DNA from: Siccirubricoccus phaeus
GTDB lineage: Bacteria > Pseudomonadota > Alphaproteobacteria > Acetobacterales > Acetobacteraceae
Direction: 5' to 3'
Assembly (NCBI RefSeq): GCF_008360935.1
Contig: NZ_SRXO01000012.1
Location: forward strand, 1-64,000
DNA: 64,000 nt
Below the pieces are notes generated by a model, which did not search any database, was not told the origin of the DNA, and worked only from the letters and a program-made list of their open reading frames with translations. Made by a program: the position numbers and the translations under genes. How positions within the stretch are numbered: position 1 is the stretch's first letter; every line of letters starts with the position of its first letter. Positions 18,042 to 27,242 of the stretch are shown here, one piece after another.

Positions 18042-18788
18042 ATGCCGCCCAGCCCGACCGGCACCCGCCGCAGCCTGCTCTCCGCCACGGCACTCATCGC
18101 GCTCGCGCACGGGCCCGCCGTGGGCCGCACCGTGCGCGGCGCCCTGCCCTGGTCGCCGAACGAGGCCTATCCGCCGCCCCGCGCCGTCCCCGGCGGCTGG
18201 CTGTTCCTCACCGCTGAGGAAGCCGCGGCCATCGAGGCCATGGCCAACCGCCTGATCCCCGCCGATGAACTCGGCCCGGGCGGCGGCGAGGCCGGCTGCG
18301 CCGTCTTCCTCGACCGCCAGCTCGCCGGCCCCTATGGCAGCTCCGAATGGCTCTACATGCGTGGCCCTTTCGCCCGCGGCACGCCGCAGCAGGGGCTGCA
18401 GGAGGAGCGGCCGCCGGCCGTGCTCTATCGCCAGTCCCTCGCCGCCATCGCCGCGCATTGCCGCGCGCGCTTCGGCGGCCGCGCCTTCGCCGGCCTCACC
18501 GCGGCGGAGCAGGATGCGCTGCTGCAGGCGATCGACGCGGGCCGCTCCGGCATTGCGGGGCTGGAGGACAAGCCCTTCTTCGAGATGCTGCTGCAGAACG
18601 TGATGGAGGGATTCTTCGCCGATCCGATCTATGGCGGCAACCAGGACATGGCCGGCTGGAAGCTGCTGGGCTTCCCCGGCACCCGCTACGATTACCGGGA
18701 GATGCTGGACCGGCCGCACCAGCCCTATCGCGACCCGCCCGTGCCGCTCTCCGGCCTGCGCGCCGCAAGCTGGCAGGTGGCGCGGTGA
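18042..18788 (+). CDS. Gluconate 2-dehydrogenase subunit 3 family protein
   Basis: A 248-residue small subunit of a membrane-bound GMC dehydrogenase. The N-terminus TRRSLLSATALIALA is a twin-arginine signal. The domain shows FLTAEEAAAIEAMANRLIPA, GPFARGTPQQGLQ, FGGRAFAGLTAAEQDALLQA and EMLLQNVMEGFFADPIYGGN, ending GWKLLGFPGTRYDYREML. These match gluconate/sorbitol dehydrogenase gamma subunits. The subunit is needed to export the flavoprotein through Tat, since the partner has no signal. Its TGA overlaps the GTG start of the flavoprotein gene. Confidence 0.9.
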   Translation: MPPSPTGTRRSLLSATALIALAHGPAVGRTVRGALPWSPNEAYPPPRAVPGGWLFLTAEEAAAIEAMANRLIPADELGPGGGEAGCAVFLDRQLAGPYGSSEWLYMRGPFARGTPQQGLQEERPPAVLYRQSLAAIAAHCRARFGGRAFAGLTAAEQDALLQAIDAGRSGIAGLEDKPFFEMLLQNVMEGFFADPIYGGNQDMAGWKLLGFPGTRYDYREMLDRPHQPYRDPPVPLSGLRAASWQVAR

Positions 18789-20554
18789 GCCGCCGGCTGC
18801 CGCCGACCGATGTGGTCGTGGTCGGGCTGGGCTGGACCGGCTCCATCCTGGCCTATGAGCTCTGCCGCGCCGGGCTGCGGGTGACCGCGATCGAGCGCGG
18901 CCCCTGGCGCGACACGCCGACCGATTTCCCGACGACGACGGCGCCGGACGAGCTGCGCTATTCCATCCGCCACGACCTTTTCGTCCGGCCGGCGCAGGAG
19001 ACGCTGACTTTCCGCAACAACCGCGACCAGACGGCGCTGCCGATCCGCCGCTGGGGCAGCTTCCTGCCCGGCAATGGCGTGGGCGGCGCCGGCGTGCACT
19101 GGAACGGCCAGACCTGGCGCTGGCACCCGTGGGACTTCACCTTCCACAGTTCGAGCGTCGAGCGCTACGGCGCGGCATTCCTGCCCCACGACCACATGAT
19201 GCAGGATTGGGGCGTCACCTATGAGGAGTTGGAGGAGAGCTTCGACCGCTTCGAATATCTCTGCGGCATCTCCGGCAAGGCGGGCAATCTGAAGGGGGAG
19301 ATCCAGGCGGGCGGCAACCCCTTCGAGGGGCCGCGGCAGCGGGAATTCCCGACCCGCCCGATGCAGATGACGGCGGCGCCCGACCTCTTCGCCAGGGCGG
19401 CGCGGGAGCTGGGCTGGAAGCCCTTTCCGCAGCCCTCCGCCAACCTCTCCGAGGCCTATACCAACCCCTATGGCTGCAAGCTGGCGCCCTGCACCTATTG
19501 CGGCTTCTGCGAGCGCTTCGGCTGCGGCAATTTCTCCAAATCCAGCCCGCAGACCTGCGTGCTGCCGGTGCTGGTCCGCCATCCGGGCTTCGAGGCGCGG
19601 ACCGAGTGCCAGGTGACGAAGGTCAACCTCTCGGCCGATGGCAGGCGGGCGACCGGCGTCACCTATGTGGACACGGCGGGGCAGGCATGGGAGCAGCCGG
19701 CGGCGCTGGTGCTGCTCTGCGCCTATCAGCTCTTCAATGTCCGGCTGCTGCTGCTCTCCGGCATCGGCAAGCCTTATGACCCGGCGACGGGAGAGGGCGT
19801 GGTGGGGCGCAACTACGCCTATCAGGTGACGGGCGGCGCCACCGGCTTCTTCGGCGAGGACAGGCTCTTCAACCCCTTCATCGGCGCCGGCTCGGTCGGG
19901 ATGGTGGCGGATGAGTTCAACGCCGATAATTTCGACCACGGGCCGGCGGGTTTCGTCGGCGGCGCCAGCCTCGCCTGCATCCTCAGCAACGGCAGGCCCA
20001 TCACCACGCGGCCGGTGCCGCCGGGCACGCCACGCTGGGGTGGCGCATGGAAGCGGGCGACGCGCGAGAACTACAATCGCTGGGCGGCGGTGGGGCTGCA
20101 GGGCAGCGTCATGCCCTATCGCGGCAACTACCTCGACCTCGACCCCACCTACAAGGATGCCTACGGGCTGCCGCTGCTGCGGATGACCTTCGACTTCCCG
20201 GAGAATGAGCGGAAGCTCAGCCGCTTCGCCGTGGACCGCTGCGTCGAGGCGGTGCAGGCGATGGGGGCGCACACGGTGCGGCGCAACGAGATCAGCGGCC
20301 CCTACGACATCGTGCCCTACCAGAGCACCCACAACACCGGCGGCGCCATCATGGGCAGCGCCCCGAAGACCAGCGTGACGAACAAATACTGCCAGGTCTG
20401 GGACGTGCCGAACGTATTCCTCGCCGGCGCCTGCCTCTTCCCGATGAATGCCGGCTTCAACCCGACAGGGCCGGTGGGGGCGCTGGCCTACTGGGCAGCG
20501 GATGCCATCCGCGACCGCTATCTGCCGAACCCTGGCCCGCTGGTGCCGGCATGA
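18785..20554 (+). CDS. GMC dehydrogenase flavoprotein subunit (gluconate/sorbitol dehydrogenase type)
   Basis: A 589-residue FAD subunit. VVVGLGWTGSILAYELCRAG (residues about 10-29) binds FAD, and the C-terminal STHNTGGAIMGSAPKTSV and NAGFNPTGPVGALAYWAAD are GMC motifs. A Cys-rich stretch around residues 230-258 (CTYCGFCERFGCG, then C) resembles the 3Fe-4S site known in FAD-dependent glucose and fructose dehydrogenases. It oxidises a sugar, sugar acid or polyol in the periplasm and passes electrons to the cytochrome subunit. GTG start in a GTGA overlap. The substrate is not determinable. Confidence 0.88.
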   Translation: MSRRLPPTDVVVVGLGWTGSILAYELCRAGLRVTAIERGPWRDTPTDFPTTTAPDELRYSIRHDLFVRPAQETLTFRNNRDQTALPIRRWGSFLPGNGVGGAGVHWNGQTWRWHPWDFTFHSSSVERYGAAFLPHDHMMQDWGVTYEELEESFDRFEYLCGISGKAGNLKGEIQAGGNPFEGPRQREFPTRPMQMTAAPDLFARAARELGWKPFPQPSANLSEAYTNPYGCKLAPCTYCGFCERFGCGNFSKSSPQTCVLPVLVRHPGFEARTECQVTKVNLSADGRRATGVTYVDTAGQAWEQPAALVLLCAYQLFNVRLLLLSGIGKPYDPATGEGVVGRNYAYQVTGGATGFFGEDRLFNPFIGAGSVGMVADEFNADNFDHGPAGFVGGASLACILSNGRPITTRPVPPGTPRWGGAWKRATRENYNRWAAVGLQGSVMPYRGNYLDLDPTYKDAYGLPLLRMTFDFPENERKLSRFAVDRCVEAVQAMGAHTVRRNEISGPYDIVPYQSTHNTGGAIMGSAPKTSVTNKYCQVWDVPNVFLAGACLFPMNAGFNPTGPVGALAYWAADAIRDRYLPNPGPLVPA

Positions 20555-21783
20555 GGGCGCTGCTTCTGCTCTGCGTCCTGCTGCTCGGCGCCGATGGGGC
20601 GCAGGCCGACAGCCAGGACTGGACGCAGGTGGAGCGCGGCCGCTACCTCGCCACGGCCGGCGATTGCGTCGCCTGCCACAAGGCGCCGGAGGGCGTCGCC
20701 GCCAGCGACTATGCGGGCGGGCGGCCGATCGAGACGCCCTTCGGCCTGATCAAGGCCGCGAACATCACCCCGGATGTCGAGACCGGCATCGGCCGCTGGA
20801 GCGCCGAGGATTTCGCCCGCGCCATGCGCGAGGGCGTGCGGCCGGATGGCGCGCATCTGTATCCCGCCTTCCCCTATCCCTGGTACACGCGGATGAGTCG
20901 GGCGGATATGGATGCGGTCTACGCCTTCCTCCGCACCATCCCGCCGGCGCGCCACGGCGTGGACCGCTCGACGCTGCCCTTTCCCTTCAATATCCGCCTG
21001 GCGATGCTCGGCTGGAATTGGCTGTTCTTCGAACCGGGCGAGCTGCGCCCCGACCCGACGAAATCGGCCGAGTGGAATCGCGGCGCCTATCTGGTGGAGG
21101 GGCCGGGGCATTGCGGCGCCTGCCATACGCCGATGAACGCCCTCGGCGGCAGCCGCGCCAGCCAGGCCTTTGCCGGCCAGGCGCTGCAGGGTTGGATCGC
21201 GCCCAATATCGGCGGCAGCGAGGCGCTCGGCATCGGCGCCTGGGGGGTGGAGGATGTGGTGCAGTATCTCCGCACCGGCGCCACCGCCTGGACGCGGGCG
21301 AGCGGGCCGATGGCGGAGGTGGTGGAGTTCAGCACCAGCCGCATGACGGCGGCCGACCTCCGCGCCATCGCCATCTACCTGAAGGACCAGCCGCCGCGCG
21401 GCCCGGCCCCGCCGCAGCCGCTGGCCGCCGAGGCGCCGGGGACGCAGGCGGGGGAGGCGCTCTACATCGACAATTGCGCCGCCTGCCACCGGCGGGACGG
21501 GGCCGGGGTGGCGGGCATGATCCCCTCCCTGAAGGAGAACCAGATCACCGTGCAGCCGGGCGCGGAGACGCTGGTGCGGGTGGTGCTGACCGGGGTACGG
21601 AGCGCCGCGACCGATGCGGAGCCGACCGCGCCCGGCATGCCTGCCTTCGGCTGGCGGCTGGACGACCGGCAAGTGGCGGCGCTGCTGACCTATGTGCGCA
21701 ACGCCTGGGGGAATGCGGCGCCGGAAGTGACGGCGGAGCTGGCGCAGCGCCAGCGGGCGAGGCTGACCGACCCGGTGCCTTGA
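20551..21783 (+). CDS. Triheme cytochrome c subunit of the membrane dehydrogenase
   Basis: A 410-residue protein with a signal peptide (MRALLLLCVLLLGADGAQA) and three CxxCH sites: CVACH at 39-43, CGACH near 189 and CAACH near 309. This is the standard architecture of the gluconate, alcohol and sorbitol dehydrogenase cytochrome subunit, which accepts electrons from the GMC flavoprotein and reduces ubiquinone or a terminal oxidase. It starts inside the flavoprotein stop (ATGA). The C-terminus lacks an obvious anchor helix. Confidence 0.92.
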   Translation: MRALLLLCVLLLGADGAQADSQDWTQVERGRYLATAGDCVACHKAPEGVAASDYAGGRPIETPFGLIKAANITPDVETGIGRWSAEDFARAMREGVRPDGAHLYPAFPYPWYTRMSRADMDAVYAFLRTIPPARHGVDRSTLPFPFNIRLAMLGWNWLFFEPGELRPDPTKSAEWNRGAYLVEGPGHCGACHTPMNALGGSRASQAFAGQALQGWIAPNIGGSEALGIGAWGVEDVVQYLRTGATAWTRASGPMAEVVEFSTSRMTAADLRAIAIYLKDQPPRGPAPPQPLAAEAPGTQAGEALYIDNCAACHRRDGAGVAGMIPSLKENQITVQPGAETLVRVVLTGVRSAATDAEPTAPGMPAFGWRLDDRQVAALLTYVRNAWGNAAPEVTAELAQRQRARLTDPVP

Positions 21784-22105
21784 GAGCCGGTCCGCCCGGC
21801 ATTGGGGTCACCCGGTCGCCTTGATCCGACCGGATATTCGGCGTGGCGGCGGCTGACAGGCGCCGGGTCCCGGCTTGTCCCCGACTTTCCACGGGTCAGG
21901 CGGGCTGCGGGAGCCCCGCCCGCCCTGCTCGGTCGCTGACGGGAGGGCGAGTCCGTCGTTTCGGCGCCTGCCCCATCCTGCGTCCCCGCCACGGCAGGAT
22001 CCGGCGCCGCCATGCCCGCCGCACCCGGCCGCCGCACAAGCTTGTGACCGCAAAGAAAGGCCGGCCGTTGCGTAGAAGGCCCGGGCGGTCGAAGCCACAC
22101 CGCCG
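21784..22105. other. Intergenic region between the dehydrogenase and oxidase operons
   Basis: About 320 bp with no gene. It has a slightly lower-GC stretch near 22035-22060 that could hold a promoter for the oxidase genes. No member of the repeat families found elsewhere is present. Confidence 0.35.
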
Positions 22106-22696
22106 GTGAGCGTAGCGGAAAGCATCACGGTGTCGGCACATCATGCAAGCCGCCCTCGCCGGCTCGCCCGGCCGGCCTCCATGGCGATCCTGGCGCTGGC
22201 GCTGCTCGGCGCCTGCAAGCGGGAGGTGCGGGAGCTGCGGCCGGATCCGCCCGTCGCCGCGGCGCTGGGCGGCGTGGCGGCCTTGCCGGTCGGCATCGGC
22301 GGGCGGCCGCCGGAAGTCTATTTCGCCCTCGGGAAGCCCTACCGCACCAACGCCTACCAGCTTTCGGAGGGCAAGCGCCTCTACGCCTGGTTCGGCTGCG
22401 CGGAATGCCACGGCCAGGGAGAGGGCACGGCGCGCGGCCCGGCGCTGCTGGATGGCTGGTGGAATTACGGCCCGGCGATGGAGACCATCTATCTCTCGCT
22501 CCGCGACGGCAGGCCGGGCGGCATGCCGGCCTTCCACACCCGACTGACCGAGGACCAGCTCTGGCAGCTCGCCGGCTATGTCCAGCAGCTTGGCGCCTAT
22601 AGCGGGGGGGCTGCCGCGCCCGGGCGCAGCGACGAACCGCCGGTAAGGCCGGCGGAGAACCGCGCCCCCGCCCGCTTCGCCCCGCTCGAGCCATGA
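22106..22696 (+). CDS. Monoheme cytochrome c lipoprotein of the oxidase cluster
   Basis: A 196-residue protein (from the GTG at 22106) with a lipoprotein-type signal: RPRRLARPASMAILALALLGAC, Cys37. One heme site, CAECH at 98-102, lies in YAWFGCAECHGQGEGTARG; PGGMPAFHTRLTEDQLWQLAGY supplies the Met ligand region. The start is uncertain (GTG at 22106, GTG at 22130 or ATG at 22181). It overlaps the subunit II gene by 4 bp and probably feeds electrons to the oxidase. Confidence 0.82.
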   Translation: MSVAESITVSAHHASRPRRLARPASMAILALALLGACKREVRELRPDPPVAAALGGVAALPVGIGGRPPEVYFALGKPYRTNAYQLSEGKRLYAWFGCAECHGQGEGTARGPALLDGWWNYGPAMETIYLSLRDGRPGGMPAFHTRLTEDQLWQLAGYVQQLGAYSGGAAAPGRSDEPPVRPAENRAPARFAPLEP

Positions 22697-23613
22697 ATGG
22701 GGCGGCGCAATCGGCCCTGGCGCCGGGTGGGGCGGAGGCGGCGGCGATCCTCTCCCTCTTCTGGCCGGTGACGGCGCTGCTCGGGGCGATCTGGCTGGCG
22801 GTGCTGCTGGTGCTGGCCCTGGGGCTGTGGCGCCGGCCCGGCGCCGCCCCGCGCCGTGCCGGCCTCGCCGTGGGGGCGGCCACGGCCGGGACGGTGCTGG
22901 TCGTCATCGGCCTGACCCTCGCCAGCTACCTCGTCACCCGCCCGCTTTCCGCGGCGGCGGAGGCGCCGCTGGTGGTGCAGGTCCAGGGGCGGCAATGGTG
23001 GTGGCAGGTGACCTACCCGGCGGAGGGCGACGCCCCCGGCTTCACCACCGCCAATGAGCTGCGCCTGCCGCTCGGCCGCCCGGTGCGGCTGGAGCTGGCG
23101 GCGGCGGATGTGATCCACAGCTTCTGGGTGCCCAACCTGGCCGGCAAGCAGGACATGATCCCCGGCCGCGACAACGCCCTGCTGCTGACCCCCCGCCAGG
23201 CGGGCATCTTCCGCGCCCAATGCGCCGAATTCTGCGGCATGCAGCATGCCCGCATGGCGCTGCCGGTGGTGGTGCAGCCGGCGGCGGAATTCGCCCGCTG
23301 GCGGGCCGGCCAGGCTGCGCCCGCTGCCGCGGAGGCCCTGGCCGTGGCCGGCCGCCAGGTCTTCGAATCGCGGCAATGCAGCGCCTGCCACACGGTGCGT
23401 GGCAGCGAAGCCGCCGGCAGCACCGGCCCGGACCTGACGCATCTCGCCTCGCGCGAGACGCTCGGCGCCGGGCTGCTGCCGATGACCCGCGGCGCGCTGG
23501 CCGCCTGGACTGCCGACCCGCAGACCCTGAAGCCCGGCAACAACATGCCCCTGGTGCCGCTTACGGCCGATGAGCTGCAGGCGCTGACCGAGTTCCTGGC
23601 GCTGCTGCGGTGA
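22693..23613 (+). CDS. ctaC: Cytochrome c oxidase subunit II with fused cytochrome c domain
   Basis: A 306-residue protein with two membrane spans (residues about 17-45 and 60-78). The cupredoxin domain has VQVQGRQWWWQVTYP, DVIHSFWVPNLAGKQDMIPG and the CuA site CAEFCGMQHARM (Cys177, Cys181, His185, Met188). A C-terminal cytochrome c domain carries CSACH at 229-233 and PGNNMPLVPLTADELQAL. This makes the enzyme a caa3-type oxidase. It overlaps both neighbours by 4 bp. Confidence 0.95.
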   Translation: MNGAAQSALAPGGAEAAAILSLFWPVTALLGAIWLAVLLVLALGLWRRPGAAPRRAGLAVGAATAGTVLVVIGLTLASYLVTRPLSAAAEAPLVVQVQGRQWWWQVTYPAEGDAPGFTTANELRLPLGRPVRLELAAADVIHSFWVPNLAGKQDMIPGRDNALLLTPRQAGIFRAQCAEFCGMQHARMALPVVVQPAAEFARWRAGQAAPAAAEALAVAGRQVFESRQCSACHTVRGSEAAGSTGPDLTHLASRETLGAGLLPMTRGALAAWTADPQTLKPGNNMPLVPLTADELQALTEFLALLR

Positions 23614-25508
23614 GGGCGCAGCCGCGCGACACCGGGCGGGAGGAGGCGGCGCTGGAGGCATCGCTCGCCGCCGTCTGGTCCTCCCGTCCCGGCCTCCTCG
23701 GCTGGCTCACCACGGTGGACCACAAGGCGATCGGCCGGCGCTACATCGTCACTGCCTTTCTCTTCCTGGCCCTTGGCGGGGTGCTGGCACTGCTGATGCG
23801 CTGGCAGCTCGCCCAGCCGGAGGGGCGGCTGCTGGGGCCGGACCGCTACAACCAGGTCTTCACCATGCACGGCACGACGATGATGTTCCTCTTCGCCGTG
23901 CCGGTGATGGAGGCGATGGGCGTCTATCTGGTGCCGCTGATGGTCGGCACCCGCAACATCGCCTTCCCTCGGCTCAACGCCTTCTCCTACTGGGTCTACC
24001 TGTTCGGCGGCGCGCTGCTCTGGATCGCCTTCCTGCTGGACATGGCGCCGGATGTCGGCTGGTTCGCCTATGTCCCGCTCGCCGGCCCGCAATACGGCCC
24101 CGGCAAGCGGGCCGATATCTGGGCGCAGATGATCACCTTCACCGAGGTCTCGGCGCTGGCCGTCGCGGTCGGGCTGGTCGTCACCGTCTTCAAGCAGCGG
24201 GCGCCGGGGATGTCGCTGGACCGCATCCCGCTCTTCGTCTGGGCGATGCTCGTCACCTCCTTCGTCGTCATCCTCGCCATGCCATCCATCGTCCTGGCGA
24301 GCACGGCGCTGATCCTCGACCGGCTGGTGGGCACGCAATTCTTCAACCCGGCGGCGGGCGGCGACGTGCTGCTGTGGCAGCACCTCTTCTGGTTCTTCGG
24401 CCACCCGGAGGTCTACATCATCTTCATCCCGGCGGTCGGCATGGTCTCCACCATCCTCGCCACCTTCTGCCGCCGCCCGGTCTTCGGCTACCTGGCGATG
24501 GTGCTGGCCCTGGTCGGCACCGGGCTACTGGCCTTCGGCCTCTGGGTCCACCACATGTTCACCACCGGCCTGCCGCGGCTGGGGGAGAGCTTCTTCACCG
24601 CCTCCTCCATGGCCATCGCGGTGCCGAGCGGGCTGCAGATCTTCTGCTGGCTGGCGACGCTCTGGGGGGCGCGGCCGCGCCTGACGGTGCCGATGCTCTA
24701 CGTCCTCGCCTTCCTCTTCACCTTTGTGCTGGGCGGCATGACCGGGGTGATGGTCGCCTCCGTGCCGCTCGACACGCAATTGCACGACAGCTTCTTCGTC
24801 GTCGCGCATTTCCACTACGTGCTGGTCGGCGGCGCGGTCTTCCCGCTGCTCGGCGCCATCCACTACTGGTACCCGAAGCTGACCGGGCGGCTGATGGAGG
24901 AGAGGCTGGGGCGCTGGGCCTGGGGCCTCGTCTTCGGCGGCTTCAACCTGGCCTTCTTCCCGATGCATCTCCTCGGCCTCTGGGGCATGCCGCGGCGGGT
25001 CTATACCTACCCGCCGGAGCTGCCCTGGGGCGGGCTGAACCTCTTTTCCTCCCTCAGCGCCGCGCTGCTGGCGGCAGGCTTCCTGCTGTTCTTCTGGAAT
25101 GCCTGGCGCAGCGCCCGCCATGGCGAGGCGGCAGGGCCCGATCCCTGGGGCGCGGGGACGCTGGAATGGGCCACCTCCTCCCCGCCGCCGCCCTGGAATT
25201 TCACCCGCATCCCGGTGGTGGAGGGCGCCGATCCGCTTCGGGACTCGCCCGACGCATTGAAGGTTGCCGCCGGGCTGCGGCTGGACCGGCGGGAGTTGCT
25301 GCTGACCAGCGTGATGGCGGCGGAGCCGGAGGCGCGGGAGTCCTCGCCGCGGGATTCGGTCTGGCCGCTGCTGGCCGCCATCGCCACCACCGCCATGCTG
25401 ATCTGGTCCATCTTCACCCCCTGGGCGGTGGTCTGGGGCGCCATCCCCGTCGCCGCCACGCTGATCTTCTGGTTCTGGCCGCGCGGCACGCCGGAGGACG
25501 AGTCATGA
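23610..25508 (+). CDS. ctaD: Cytochrome c oxidase subunit I (caa3 type)
   Basis: A 632-residue heme-copper oxidase core with 12 or more spans. TVDHKAIGRRYIVTAF opens the domain, and MHGTTMMFLFAVPVMEAMG carries the heme a ligand. HLFWFFGHPEVYIIFIPAVG holds the CuB His-Tyr crosslink pair; HHMFTTG and HDSFFVVAHFHYVLVGG hold further His ligands. About 130 residues beyond the core include two more spans near the C-terminus (WPLLAAIATTAMLIWSIFTP), typical of caa3 CtaD. GTG start overlapping the ctaC stop. Confidence 0.96.
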   Translation: MRAQPRDTGREEAALEASLAAVWSSRPGLLGWLTTVDHKAIGRRYIVTAFLFLALGGVLALLMRWQLAQPEGRLLGPDRYNQVFTMHGTTMMFLFAVPVMEAMGVYLVPLMVGTRNIAFPRLNAFSYWVYLFGGALLWIAFLLDMAPDVGWFAYVPLAGPQYGPGKRADIWAQMITFTEVSALAVAVGLVVTVFKQRAPGMSLDRIPLFVWAMLVTSFVVILAMPSIVLASTALILDRLVGTQFFNPAAGGDVLLWQHLFWFFGHPEVYIIFIPAVGMVSTILATFCRRPVFGYLAMVLALVGTGLLAFGLWVHHMFTTGLPRLGESFFTASSMAIAVPSGLQIFCWLATLWGARPRLTVPMLYVLAFLFTFVLGGMTGVMVASVPLDTQLHDSFFVVAHFHYVLVGGAVFPLLGAIHYWYPKLTGRLMEERLGRWAWGLVFGGFNLAFFPMHLLGLWGMPRRVYTYPPELPWGGLNLFSSLSAALLAAGFLLFFWNAWRSARHGEAAGPDPWGAGTLEWATSSPPPPWNFTRIPVVEGADPLRDSPDALKVAAGLRLDRRELLLTSVMAAEPEARESSPRDSVWPLLAAIATTAMLIWSIFTPWAVVWGAIPVAATLIFWFWPRGTPEDES

Positions 25509-26104
25509 AGGCGCGCATCGTCGCCGACCTGTCGGAGCTGCCGACCAGCGGGCCGCGCGGCTCGGGCCCGACCTGGTGGGGCAACCTCGCCTTCATGCTG
25601 ATCGAGGGCATGGGCTTCGCGCTCGGCATCGGCGTCTATCTCTACCTCGCCACGGTGGCGCCGGACTGGCCGCCGGCGCCGCCGCCGGAGCTCGCGGCGG
25701 GCACCGGGGTGGCGCTGGTGCTGCTGCTGAGCCTCATCCCCAACGCCCTGCTGGCGCGCTGGGCCAAGGCGCAGGATCTGCGGCGCATCCGGCTCGGCCT
25801 GCTGGTGATGCTCGGGATCAGCGTGCTGCCGCTGGCGCTGCGGGTGCTGGAATTCCAGGCCTTCCATGTGCGGTGGGATGAGAGCGCCTATGGCTCCATC
25901 GTCTGGGTGCTGCTTGGGCTGCACACCACGCATCTGCTGGCCGACCTGGTGGAGACCGCCGTGCTGGCGGCGCTGATGTTCACCCGCCATGCCGACAATC
26001 CGCGCCGCTACGGCGATGTGGAGGATGAGGTGGCCTACTGGGTCTTCATCGTCGCGACCTGGCTGCCGGTCTATGCCTGCCTCTACTGGGCGCCGCGGCT
26101 GTGA
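25505..26104 (+). CDS. ctaE: Cytochrome c oxidase subunit III family protein
   Basis: A 199-residue membrane protein with five hydrophobic spans. WGNLAFMLIEGMGFALGIGVYLYLA corresponds to the conserved Glu-containing helix of subunit III; LGLHTTHLLADLVETAVLAAL and DVEDEVAYWVFIVATWLPVY match later helices. It is shorter than canonical seven-helix subunit III, as seen in the alternative caa3 (CoxMNOP-like) oxidases of alphaproteobacteria. It overlaps ctaD by 4 bp. Confidence 0.85.
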   Translation: MKARIVADLSELPTSGPRGSGPTWWGNLAFMLIEGMGFALGIGVYLYLATVAPDWPPAPPPELAAGTGVALVLLLSLIPNALLARWAKAQDLRRIRLGLLVMLGISVLPLALRVLEFQAFHVRWDESAYGSIVWVLLGLHTTHLLADLVETAVLAALMFTRHADNPRRYGDVEDEVAYWVFIVATWLPVYACLYWAPRL

Positions 26105-26412
26105 GCGGGCGGGCAGCCTGGCTGGCGCCGGCGGGCTGGGTGCTGGGCCCGCTCGCCCTGGCGGCCAGCACCCAGATCGGCGAGATGGCGCCCTGGCTGT
26201 TCTGCCGGGAGGGGACGCGGCCGGGCGTGCCGCTGGTGGCGCTGTGCCTGGCCATGGCGCTGGGCGGGGCGGCGCTCTCCTGGCGCGGCGCCGCCGGGCG
26301 CGGCCCGTGGCGCTTCGCCGCCCTGCTCGGCGCCTGGCTGGCGCTGCTGCTGGCCCTGCCGCTGGGGCTGCATCTGCTGGCGACGCTGGTGCTGCACGGA
26401 TGCGAGGCCTGA
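26101..26412 (+). CDS. Small membrane protein of the oxidase cluster
   Basis: A 103-residue protein with three hydrophobic spans (about 7-25, 43-60, 72-98) and no recognised family. Its GTG start lies in the ctaE stop (GTGA) and its own end overlaps ctaG by 13 bp, so it is translated with the oxidase subunits. It may be an accessory or assembly subunit; this is inferred from position only. Confidence 0.65.
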   Translation: MSGRAAWLAPAGWVLGPLALAASTQIGEMAPWLFCREGTRPGVPLVALCLAMALGGAALSWRGAAGRGPWRFAALLGAWLALLLALPLGLHLLATLVLHGCEA

Positions 26413-27242
26413 CCGCCCTTCTCCTGCTCTGGCCCGGCGCCGCCCTGGCGCATGGCGGAGACGCGCCCGGCTGGCAGTTCGACCCGCTGGTGGCGGGGCC
26501 GCTGCTCGGCTTTCTCACCCTTTATCTCGGCGGGCTGGCGCGGCTGGGACGGCGGGCGGCGCGGCTGGCGGCGCCGGCTGCCGCCTGGCTCACGGGCTGG
26601 CTGGTGCTGGCAGGCGCGCTGCTCTCGCCGCTGCACGGGCTGGGCGAGCTGATGTTCACCGCGCATATGGTGGAGCATGAGCTGGTGATGGCCGTCGCCG
26701 CGCCGCTGCTGGTGCTGGGCCGGCCGATGGCGGTGGCGCTCTGGGCCTTTCCGCCGGCGGCGCGGCGGCGGATCGGCCGCGGCGCGCGGGCGCTACGCCT
26801 GCCCTGGCGCTGGCTGACGCATCCGGCCGCCGCCACCTTCCTGCATGGCGCGGCGATCTGGCTGTGGCACGTGCCGGCGCTGTTCGATGCGGTGATCGGC
26901 CATGCCGGGCTGCACCGGGCGCAGCACCTTTCCTTCCTGCTCAGTGCGCTGCTGTTCTGGTGGGCGATGCTGCGGCGGGCGAAGCCGCTGGTGGCGGTGG
27001 CGGACCTCTTCGTCACCATGCTGCATACCGGGCTGCTGGGCACGCTGCTGGTGCTGGCGCCGCGCGTGCTCTACGGCGTGCAGACGGCAGAGGCGGCACG
27101 CTTCGGGCTGACGCCGCTGGAGGACCAGCAACTGGCCGGGCTGGTGATGTGGGTGCCGGGCGGCGTCGTCTATGCCGCGGCGGCGCTGCTGCTGCTGGGA
27201 CGAGCCTTGCAGCGGGGAGGACGCCGCCATGCGCCGGCTTAG
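26400..27242 (+). CDS. ctaG: Cytochrome c oxidase assembly protein CtaG (caa3 type)
   Basis: A 280-residue polytopic protein of the Caa3_CtaG family with a possible signal (MRGLTALLLLWPGAALAHGG) and seven spans. Diagnostic are LHGLGELMFTAHMVEHELVM, APLLVLGRPMAVALWAFP, FLHGAAIWLWHVPALFDA and FVTMLHTGLLGTLLVLAPR. It helps deliver copper to the CuA/CuB sites of caa3 oxidases. It is unrelated to Cox11-type CtaG. Overlaps its neighbours on both sides. Confidence 0.92.
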   Translation: MRGLTALLLLWPGAALAHGGDAPGWQFDPLVAGPLLGFLTLYLGGLARLGRRAARLAAPAAAWLTGWLVLAGALLSPLHGLGELMFTAHMVEHELVMAVAAPLLVLGRPMAVALWAFPPAARRRIGRGARALRLPWRWLTHPAAATFLHGAAIWLWHVPALFDAVIGHAGLHRAQHLSFLLSALLFWWAMLRRAKPLVAVADLFVTMLHTGLLGTLLVLAPRVLYGVQTAEAARFGLTPLEDQQLAGLVMWVPGGVVYAAAALLLLGRALQRGGRRHAPA